From Hippopus hippopus (taxonomy: Eukaryota; Mollusca; Bivalvia; Cardiida; Cardiidae): a stretch of DNA of 64,000 bases. The notes under the pieces are model-generated. The model saw only the letters and a program-made list of their open reading frames with translations. It made no database searches and was not told the origin of the DNA. Every line of letters begins with the position of its first letter. Positions within the stretch are counted from its first letter, which is position 1. The position numbers were made by a program, and so were the translations under genes. Positions 56,776 through 64,000 of this stretch are shown here, piece after piece. The stretch spans positions 33,421,394 through 33,485,393 of the forward strand of contig OX328105.1 of NCBI GenBank assembly GCA_946811185.2. Direction: 5' to 3'.

Positions 56776-57120
56776 TCCTTCGGATCAAGTTGTTTCGCCT
56801 TTGTTTTCAGTTCAACCGCCCGAATTTTGAGTAATCACGTGACGTTCTAGGAATCACGTGGTCGGGGTATGCCTAAAACCGACAAAACAGGACAGTATAC
56901 CTTCAGAAGCATTTTATTATTAAAAATTAGATCTATATGAATATGTTATTATAATAATCATATGTATTTGGGATTTCTACAGCCCTCTTGATCTTTTTGG
57001 AACATTGTAGAAGTTAACTTTCCCAAATGTAGACAATTAACCAAACGCCAGACGATAGATCGCTCCGCCCACTAATGTCACGTGGTACGCGAATCAAGAT
57101 TTCGGGACAAACAATCTAGA
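56776..57120. promoter_or_regulatory. Promoter-like stretch with CACGTG boxes
   Basis: It is less AT-rich and has more CG dinucleotides than its surroundings. It holds ATCACGTGACG and ATCACGTGGTC (near 56835-56865) and CCGCCC with GTCACGTGG (near 57065-57085). On the minus strand the sequence up to 56777 reads as an open frame (IRAVELKTKAKQLDPKEK) and ends at a GTAAGT donor whose phase fits the first exon at 56392-56427. It could therefore be a first exon plus promoter of the zinc-finger gene. Another donor (AAAGAC/GTAAGT) lies at about 57230. No start codon is visible in frame. Confidence 0.35.
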
Positions 57121-57413
57121 CACTCGGGCTTAGCTAGGAGATATATGAAACTTACCGGGAGATTTTTCTACCATAAAATAATTATTCTAGATAACATAAG
57201 CATGAGACCAATTCAAGAAAAGGCACTTACGTCTTTTGCATTAGGTTTATCGAAGTTATAGAGTGTGAAAATTGAAATAGAGCTTAGTTTATTTAGAAGT
57301 CAGTTGAAAAACACAGTCTTACAACTCTTACATTTCATACTGTAATACATTAAACTCGTACTCCCTAAATATTTCCTAAAATCATTGAACATGTATAATC
57401 CAAATTCCAATCA

Positions 57414-57626
57414 CTAATAATCAAAGACGGTCACGAGAGTCAGACTAATTATATGACACGTTCTTTTAACTTTACAAGTAGGACAGTACCGAACGCCTGT
57501 GGCGTGGCATACCGATATCAAAGAAATACCGCATAAACCCTTGCTCCACTTTTTGCGTAAAAGTTGGCAACATGTGCAACAGACCTTGTCCTTAAAGGAA
57601 GAGAGCTTGATTGGTTTCCCTTTCAT
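57414..57626 (-). CDS. Candidate Cys-rich first exon
   Basis: The frame starts at an ATG with A at -3 and encodes a protein with CCTCC, then LCGIS, VCHATG and YCPTC, so paired cysteines spaced like zinc ligands. Possible donors are GTATGC (phase 0) after about 45 codons and GTAAAG (phase 1) after about 58. It lies upstream of, and on the same strand as, the zinc-finger exons at 54.6-56.4 kb, but I cannot show that they are joined. The residues after YCPTC are probably intron. Confidence 0.35.
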   Translation of the reverse strand: MKGKPIKLSSFKDKVCCTCCQLLRKKWSKGLCGISLISVCHATGVRYCPTCKVKRTCHIISLTLVTVFDY

Positions 57627-58752
57627 TTTCGATAAATAAATAATAGTTTAAGGGAGATTAAATAAAAGATTGTAAACAGAGGGGGAGAGATGGTATTACA
57701 CAGGTTGGCATATCGTCTTACACGGGCTTTAAGTTTACATTGATAGAAAGGTTAAGATACAGAGACCAATGAGAACAACGTTTTCAATGTTTTACTAATG
57801 CAGGAAGATGACATTTGTTTTTTATTTAAACAAACGTCTGAAATGTGCCTACATAGCATTTTATTTTAAAAGCGCGGGTGGGGCGGGGGGCTGTATAGTT
57901 TTTACTTTCCAAGACGACTATAGAAATAGGAACAATATTTTCGAGAAAATCAATTGTATTGACGTTTTTTTTTTCAATTAACATTTCTTTAAAGGATTAT
58001 CTGAGTGAAAAATCCACCAAACAGACATAAAGAGCATTCTACCAGAGACATATATTAGGCTAAAAAGTCGGAAGGTCACCAGAATATTTAATAATATTTA
58101 ATAATTATATTGTGTATTGTATGTCTCTGCTTTAACTTAAAGCCTCAATGAGGCTTGGTAACATTCTTAGCCCCGAGATGAGGACAAAGTAGAAGTTCAG
58201 CATTATTCATGTCGAAAATGTTTAAATAGAACGGACAATGTGGATCGGTGATCAGTCTACACGTTAGTGCGGTCTGATCTTGATCCACTTTGGCCGCAAA
58301 CGCATCTTAGTCTCTGAACCGCCTTGGGTTGTTTAATAAGAAAAATAAAAGTATTTGTTTCTATTGTTAAAATTTGGGATTCTTGTTTCATGGTGTTTAG
58401 AAGAAAGAGGGTATTACAATATGTACTTTTTCCCCATTCTACAGGCTCATACCACCAGTATTAGTGTGAGTTGGAATGTCATTTTCATTATTGTAAATAT
58501 TTGTACTTTAACAGCAACGGGTATATTTTGCACATGAAAAATGTTTGTAACGTATTTGATTATTTTGTAAATTTAAATAACTAACCTTAAACTTTTGTGT
58601 TGTACTGCCCGGCTCCATGGCTGGCCTTGGTCGATACTTTTTGCAGATGCATAAAGCCCCCTTTTCATAGAGCATGGCTCATATACTAGTATTCAAACCA
58701 AGTCATTTTGTCGTCTGCTGCAAATTTGGTCGTAATTTTGTCGTCTGATAAA
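57627..58752. other. No recognised gene
   Basis: AT-rich. A fragment of the TTAATGCATC MITE family (GGCCTTGGTCGATACTTTTT, then GCATAAAGCCCC) lies at about 58610-58690, and TCTGATCTTGATCCACTTTG at 58262 is a piece of another dispersed repeat. A short direct match (AAAAAGTCG.AAGGTCACCAG) links 58060 with 50755. Confidence 0.4.
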
Positions 58753-59331
58753 GAGTTAACCCTTTACCAAATAATCCGATTTTTTAAACCGCATGGGAAA
58801 GGTTTCTGACTACATTGTGAACTACAGACAAAACACTGGTAACCAGCTTTTCTCCTTTCCCCTCGGTGTTCTCTATGCGTCCAAGGACAATTCTCGTCAT
58901 TTGAGTAACATTTTATTTGTCGCCTGCAAATGCTTTGAGTTTGGACAAGTCTAAAATGTTGTAGTCTTATAAAGAGTTAACCTTTTAACACACAGTCCCG
59001 AGTTTTAACAACCGTGGCTTGATGAGGAAGCCTTCTGAAAACATTATAGGTAAAGGAGAAAATGCTGGTAGCCAGCTCTTTTTCCTTTTTCACACAATGT
59101 CTACTACCATGTAATGAATTTGATCTTTGATGGGATAGAAAAAATTGTTGGAAAACAAGAAAATGCTGGGTACCGTGGGATCCTACTCTGATACAGTAGA
59201 TAGCATTGTGGGAAAAGGAGAAACTAATGGTTACCAGCCTGATGATTTTCTCCTTTACTCGCAAAGTTTTCAAAAGGCTTTCTATTCAGGGTCGTAAACA
59301 GGCCTACTCGGGATGTCGTGGTAGAGGGTTA
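58753..59331. mobile_element. Palindromic MITE copies, one internally rearranged
   Basis: A reversed copy spans about 58756-58979. A longer one spans about 58976-59331 and contains two hairpin cores (near 59040-59100 and 59190-59270), apparently one copy inside or beside another. The minus-strand frame at 58977-59273 is repeat-derived. Confidence 0.6.
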
Positions 59332-59602
59332 AACTTTAAGAGTGTCTATCGCAAATTCTAATGACATCGTAGATTAAGAGCAAACTACGCATAATGTACC
59401 ATCTTCTTTCAAAATGTGCACTGTACGCATTTTCCCGAATTACCCGATCAGCCTAAAAATCTCATTTTTGCTAGTCTTTCTTACAGGTTATATGTCCATT
59501 CCATTCATTTTGCATTCGAAGGGGAAATAACTGTGATTGTTCTCAAAGCATAACCAATGTGAAGTGAAACGGCGTGTTTGCAATGCTCTAGGAGAAGGGA
59601 GG
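59332..59602. other. No recognised feature
   Basis: Short non-coding gap. Confidence 0.4.
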
Positions 59603-59829
59603 TTAATGCATCTGCAAAAAGTATCAGCCCAGGTCAGTCTGCGCAGTTGGCGCAGACTGATCTGGACCGAAACATTTCGTATTTGGTCAATTTCCTGTAT
59701 GTCAAAGGACCAGATTCAGTTATTTGTAAGAGAAAATGGGTACAATAGATCAAAAATTATATGATGACTTGCATGGTTTAAGGCATCACGGAGATGCATT
59801 AAGCCCCCTGTCGCCGGAGCATGGCTCAT
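59603..59829 (+). mobile_element. TTAATGCATC-family MITE, near-complete
   Basis: It is bounded by TTAATGCATCTGCAAAAAG and GGAGATGCATTAAGCC. It holds GGTCAGTCTGCGCAGTTGG with an adjacent inverted GCGCAGACTGATC hairpin. This is the best copy here of the family also seen at 8505-8716 and 28259-28468. Confidence 0.65.
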
Positions 59830-60007
59830 TTATTTATTCATTTTTCATTTTCTTATTTGTGTTTTGAACAATTACAATTGACATTAAAAGGCTAGGTTAT
59901 TTTTTTCCGAAAAAGTTAATGAAATAGAGATAATCCATGTCCGGACGTCTTGGTGACAGTACCTGTAAAGCAAAAATTGTGTGCATGTGAGCCTTGCTCT
60001 GGCAAAA

Positions 60008-60230
60008 TGGGGGCTAAAAGGCTCAATAGCAGTCAAAAAATATTGCCGGTGTTAAAATGCATTTGAATTTGAATCATACCACTTAAAAGTATGGCAAATA
60101 TTGTACAGATGACAATCTGTTACTGTATGGACGGTCAATGTGTAAGTCGCTAGCAGAAAAATAAATCTCAAAATCAGGCAAAAAGTAAACAAAAAATAGA
60201 GAGACCTGGCAGGTTTTCGCCCAGTTTTGA
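60008..60230 (+). repeat. Stand-alone copy of a palindrome found in the 5.9-kb element
   Basis: GAATCATACCACTTAAAAGT and AGATGACAATCTGTTACTGT match the arms of 3181-3505. GTGTAAGTCGCTAGCAG matches its inverted centre. Confidence 0.55.
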
Positions 60231-60292
60231 AATTAATTTTGTGACATATTGTAGCCGAGACAACCGTGACATCGGAATACTCTTGGTTCTAT

Positions 60293-60445
60293 AACCCTTT
60301 CGGTGCCATAGCCGAAAAAAGGGACTTTTGCGGGCGGCACAGATCAAGATCAGACTGCACAGAACAGCCTTCTGAGTCTCAGTGGATTCTATTTTTAGAC
60401 ATCGAAAAGGATTGAGTTTATATAGTTGGCGCTGAAAGAGTTAGT
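60293..60445 (+). mobile_element. Short MITE ending CCCTTTCGGTGCC
   Basis: The left end AACCCTTTCGGTGCCATAGC and right end TTGGCGCTGAAAGAGTTAG are mirror images over about 15 bp with differences. The middle holds AGATCAAGATCAGACTGCAC. Confidence 0.5.
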
Positions 60446-60799
60446 TATGATGGATTGATTGATGGTATGAATTTTAATGCCGTTTTCTTTTCAGAATTAT
60501 CTCCCTCATTTTGCTGCCGTAAGTGTATCTACCTAGGCTTTCCTAGAGGTTGATTCCTTTACCAGTACAATGTACATTGTTCCTCTTAGGCCACTAACTG
60601 CCATAACCGAAAACGAAACAACGATCAGCGGTGAGAGAGGAGTGAATCCCGTCGCAGTGACAATCATGAATCCTCTGAAAGAAATTGGCCGAGCTGGGGC
60701 TTTGAGGATAGGGCGCTCTAATGGGATCCGTTTAACACCGCAGTAGTAATAAAACGGAGAGTTCTGGGTTTTAACAACAAATTTGACCATCTACGAGAG
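60446..60799. other. Sequence outside the Polinton, no gene called
   Basis: The minus-strand frame at 60533-60790 (85 codons) includes a hydrophobic segment but no splice sites or family motif. I leave it uncalled. Confidence 0.35.
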
Positions 60800-60869
60800 A
60801 GCTAGCTTTTTAACCATATGTATGCTTTAATTAATATTTTAACCATGTGTATGATTAAGATATTATACC

Positions 60870-61005
60870 AACCATCCCCCTGCTTAAATCTAAACCCAAC
60901 CATATCCCTGCTTAAATCCAAATTCATCCATCCCCCTGCTTAAATCTAAACCCAACCATATCCCTGCGTAAATCCAAATTCAACCATCCCCCTGCTTAAA
61001 CTACA
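60870..61005. repeat. ~28-bp tandem repeat near the Polinton end
   Basis: Five units alternate CCATCCCCCTGCTTAAATCT and CCATATCCCTGCTTAAATCC, making a ~56-bp higher-order period. Position next to the element end suggests a subterminal array. Confidence 0.75.
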
Positions 61006-61265
61006 TCCCAACGATTCATATTTTTAGCCCATATAGCTATATGAGCGAAATTACAACATTTTTTACTTCGTCATATGATATATATTCTGCCCTATACGTA
61101 GTAAATTCTCTAAGATCTGCGTCTTATATCATCAAAAATAACAGTTTCTTTAAATGTATTTTTAGCTACTTCCTTCATTTTATATTATACCAGATTATTT
61201 TAAAATGAATTCATTTGATTTACCATTAAACGTAAAATATAACTTTTATAAACAAAGTTATATTT

Positions 61266-62585
61266 TTACAAGTCTAACTCTATCAAAATAGATATGTAAG
61301 CGTGTATTACATCACGGTCGGTTGTTTTTGAAACAAAGTTTACGATGTCGCATTGCTTTACCTCCAACGCCCTTGGAAAAACCGTACAGCTACAAATTTC
61401 GTCCGCTTTTTTAATAATAGAGTAATCAACCTGCTCTATTCCGTTTACTGCAATATTATATTGTACCTCTTCTAGTGCGTTATAGTTATCTTTAACAATC
61501 GTTAAACTTCCTCTTATAATTCTACCCGGTGCACTCATGCAGTAACCTCCTAAACGATGGTTGCGACCCGAATTACCATTACCGAATGATAACTCATAAT
61601 TACCATCTACAATTCCCCCTTGTTCTTCAGCCCACACAGTTATAATAGGTTTAGGACCTATGAGAGAAGGAAGGGATACTTTTTTATCCACATAGGATTT
61701 TGTTGCTAAATCTCTCTCCTCTACCGGGGTTGCAGCGTTTTTTATAGAAAAACCTTGAAGATCTATGTCAGCCACCGCCGTGAAACTTCCATCCGGATTT
61801 TTTACGATAGCTCCATCATTATCAACATAATTTTTATTGGCAGCAGCATCACGGGATATAGGATTTGGTAACCCAGTAATTGGGTTATCATTCATATCTA
61901 TTTCACCAGCCATTGAAAAAGATCCATCTTGTTTTTTTATTAAAGCTTTTTCACCCGCGGTAGCCACCTGAACGACTGTATCTACGTAAAACTTATTTAC
62001 AGCTTGATCATTTTCTAAAGGGCTTCCAACATTGTTAATTCTTCGTCCTCCCATAGAAACGTCAGAAACTGCCATATACCTACCAGCTCCATAAACGAAG
62101 GCTCTATTTGCACTGTCTACATATCTTTTAGTTGCTGCATCTTGGGCATCTGCGGGATCCAAAAGATTTTTGAACGAATACTCTCGCATATCTATATCTG
62201 CAACAGCAGAAAAGGTACCGTCTTGGTTCTCTACTATCGCTTTACCGCTTCTATCCACATATTTTTTAGTAGCAGCTTCGTTCGGTTCTGTAGGCTCCTT
62301 AACATTTCTTATTTCATTGAAACCCATATTTAAATATCCATTAACATGATATCCTCCATTCTCTAGAAACAACCCAGAAAATTCATCAACGTAATGTTTT
62401 GTAGCAATGTCTTGAGGATTTACCGGATTACTAACCCTTGTTAATGTATTACCAGCCATATCTATAGAACCTGTAACAACAGTTGTTCCATCTTTACGTA
62501 AAAAATTATTATTTATGTAAGCGAGTGACACACCATCACCGCTTATTTTATCTTCTTTCATTCGTCCGAATTTATCAACAGGCAT
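61266..62585 (-). CDS. Tail-fibre-like repeat protein of the Polinton
   Basis: The protein has 439 residues. Six repeats of about 45 residues each end in a version of ATKxYVD (near residues 61, 105, 151, 195, 249 and 294), with NMGFNEIRNV-type segments before them and QDGTFSAVADID-type segments after. This motif is a hallmark of trimeric tail-fibre shafts in phages and of some virus-like fibre proteins. Residues from about 305 to 439 form a different, repeat-free C-terminal domain that in such proteins is often the tip. It starts 10 bp after the protease stop. By family logic it is a virion surface fibre; its role here is inference. The frame is intact. Confidence 0.65.
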   Translation of the reverse strand: MPVDKFGRMKEDKISGDGVSLAYINNNFLRKDGTTVVTGSIDMAGNTLTRVSNPVNPQDIATKHYVDEFSGLFLENGGYHVNGYLNMGFNEIRNVKEPTEPNEAATKKYVDRSGKAIVENQDGTFSAVADIDMREYSFKNLLDPADAQDAATKRYVDSANRAFVYGAGRYMAVSDVSMGGRRINNVGSPLENDQAVNKFYVDTVVQVATAGEKALIKKQDGSFSMAGEIDMNDNPITGLPNPISRDAAANKNYVDNDGAIVKNPDGSFTAVADIDLQGFSIKNAATPVEERDLATKSYVDKKVSLPSLIGPKPIITVWAEEQGGIVDGNYELSFGNGNSGRNHRLGGYCMSAPGRIIRGSLTIVKDNYNALEEVQYNIAVNGIEQVDYSIIKKADEICSCTVFPRALEVKQCDIVNFVSKTTDRDVIHAYISILIELDL

Positions 62586-62595
62586 TTTTTTATTA

Positions 62596-63012
62596 TTAAA
62601 AAAGTTTATTTATCACTGTTTGAAACTTTTTACCCGAGCTTAACTCTTTTAGAATGTATAAACATAAATGTCCACAAAATACCTCACCAGCTTGTTGTAA
62701 TTGATCAGTATTATGGTGTATAGGGCTTTTTAGGTACTCTCGAATTTCATTAGGTGGCTGTATGCCATAACTATCAAAATAAATTTTAGTTTTACCGTTT
62801 TTATACCAAGCAACCCAATGCGTACCAGGTCCACCACTTTTATCAAAGTTTAATATACCACATTCTTTTTTATTTGGTTTTCTCGGTAATGTATCTCGTA
62901 AAAAGACTCCTCTATAATAAGGTATCTTTAATCTTTTTGCTGCATCTTCTAATTCAAAATTATTTAACGGTTTATTTGGTAAAATTACGTTTTCAATCGA
63001 AATATTTAACAT
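62596..63012 (-). CDS. Adenain-like cysteine protease (Polinton PRO)
   Basis: The protein has 138 residues, a little shorter than adenovirus proteases (about 200). The catalytic His is in GTHWVAWY (about residue 65), the acidic partner in YFDSYG (Asp near 80) and the nucleophile in FCGHLC (Cys near 113), with Gln near 107 in the right position for the oxyanion hole. In Polintons and adenoviruses this enzyme matures capsid proteins. The frame is complete and lies between the integrase and the fibre-like gene. Confidence 0.8.
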   Translation of the reverse strand: MLNISIENVILPNKPLNNFELEDAAKRLKIPYYRGVFLRDTLPRKPNKKECGILNFDKSGGPGTHWVAWYKNGKTKIYFDSYGIQPPNEIREYLKSPIHHNTDQLQQAGEVFCGHLCLYILKELSSGKKFQTVINKLF

Positions 63013-63081
63013 TTTTTATAGTTAAATATTTCTAATGTCTTTATTATCAACCCATGAATTAAATTCATCAGAATAGCCTTT

Positions 63082-63927
63082 TCACTTTACAAGAGATTTC
63101 TTTTTTCCTTTTTTCATAACCTTTTCTATCCTATACAGCTCCTGAGTGGTTTTCTGTAGTTCGGGTTCATAAAAGGTACCTTGTATTTCTTCTCCATTAA
63201 GATCCTTAATTTTATATGTTACAGGTGATGTATGTTTTACTTCAGAAACTGTAAAAACCTCCTCTGTCCATCTTGTTGTATAACCTTTCTCAAAAGTCTT
63301 TTTCTTTTTAGTTATCCTTACTTTGTCTCCAACGGAAAACTTAGGCTTTATATCTTTTATTTCGAGATTATCGGGGTAAAGATTTCTCCAAACTTTGGTT
63401 TCATTTTCTTTTTTACTCGCATTTACTGGAGTCATCTTAATATAAGAATGCCTTGTGTTATTATATTCTTTAACGAGATCAGATAACACGTCAATGTAAA
63501 CGTTTGTAGAATGAGCAGAAAAATACTTCCACATTTTTTCTTTCATTGTTCTAATCCATCTCTCAACAACACTAGATTTTTCCTCATTTTCAGTAGAATA
63601 CAATTCAACCAAGTCTTTTAAATCTTTGTTATAAAACTCTTTACCCTTATCCACCCACATTTTTTCCGGTTTCCTCTCCTTAAAAATACTTTTTTATGCT
63701 ATAGCAACTGATTTTCCTGTTTTATCTTTTAATGGTATCAACCATCCGTATTTAGAAAAGATGTCAATGGCAGCGAGAAGGTATTTTACACCATGATTAA
63801 ACTTAGTAAATGCTTGCATGTCTACTAAATCCACAGCCCATATCTTATCTATACCATTTACTATAACTCTCCTTTTCTTAAATTTTCTTCTTACAGGTTT
63901 ATGTAATTCTTCCGCTAAATTTATCAT
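63082..63927 (-). pseudogene. Polinton integrase interrupted by one in-frame stop
   Basis: Two blocks lie in the same frame, separated by TAA at 63694-63696. The first (63694-63927) has the DDE first Asp in KIWAVDLVDM and a conserved IDIFSKYGW. The second (63082-63660, with the frame open back to the stop) has the second Asp in WVDKGKEF, the Glu in SSVVERW and an SH3-like C-terminal tail around KFSVGDKVRI. No frameshift is needed; a single substitution accounts for the break. The stop lies between the first and second catalytic residues, so the copy should be inactive unless read through. Before residue M at 63927 the frame closes within about a dozen codons. A different frame is open from about 63899 to the window edge, so the N-terminal part is either beyond another lesion or lost. 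Confidence 0.8.
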
Positions 63928-64000
63928 GCTGGAAATTTTTTTTAACTCCCATTCCGAATTTCATCTTCGTTCCAATGAGTTTACTTACCAAGCCCCTCTC

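Larger units (their letters stand above)
60800..64000 (-). mobile_element. Maverick/Polinton, one end, truncated by the window
   Basis: Integrase, adenain-like protease and a structural fibre-like gene lie in one direction with tiny gaps, a combination typical of Polintons. The outer boundary is probably between about 60790 and 60870, just outside a tandem repeat. The terminal inverted repeat cannot be verified because the other end is outside the window. Polymerase, packaging ATPase and capsid genes would be expected beyond 64000. Confidence 0.8.

Noticed and set aside
60533..60790. 85-codon minus-strand frame beside the Polinton
   Set aside because: No homology pattern, no splice signals, and it lies outside the likely element border.

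Overview
This window looks like a piece of an AT-rich bivalve mollusc genome; a clam-like animal is my inference, not something the sequence proves. The reasons are two classic bivalve tandem-core elements (one opening GGGCCATGATGGCCC, the other opening ATGCCCCCCTT with ~158-bp core units), very dense short inverted-repeat transposons, tRNA-derived SINEs, sparse tiny exons with canonical GT-AG borders, and a Maverick/Polinton at the right edge. There is no bacterial-style gene organisation. Most long open frames here are chance readings of repeats.

Layout. 0-2.4 kb: tandem-core repeat, palindromic MITEs, a SINE. 2.4-13.1 kb: two copies of one terminal-inverted-repeat (TIR) element with 4-bp target duplications. 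The first split a MITE and itself carries a further 1.56-kb insertion. 13.3-25 kb: MITEs, a mariner remnant, minisatellites, and the exons of a minus-strand host gene. 25.5-27.3 kb: a ~375-bp CT-rich tandem array. 27.3-40 kb: mainly intron-like DNA with about a dozen MITE copies and a second tandem-core repeat. 41.2-50 kb: a nest of DNA transposons (CAGGG-ended elements, a hAT-like element, an interrupted tandem-core element, a pogo/Tigger-like element). 52.3-56.5 kb: a 4.19-kb TIR element with 6-bp target duplications, mirrored subterminal motifs and what looks like a spliced zinc-finger gene. 56.8-57.6 kb: a promoter-like, CACGTG-rich stretch with candidate exons. 60.8-64 kb: one end of a Polinton with a tail-fibre-like protein, an adenain-like protease and an integrase interrupted by a stop codon.

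The best host gene candidate runs on the minus strand: a start codon at 24632-24634 at the very end of a leader exon, then exons 22039-22088, 18693-18840 and 17597-17707. All phases agree and the predicted protein is 103 residues. Its introns are filled with the repeats listed here. The most abundant repeat is a ~225-bp palindromic TTAA-flanked MITE, with roughly 30 full or broken copies. Some copies show paired changes in both hairpin arms and others stop at the hairpin tip.
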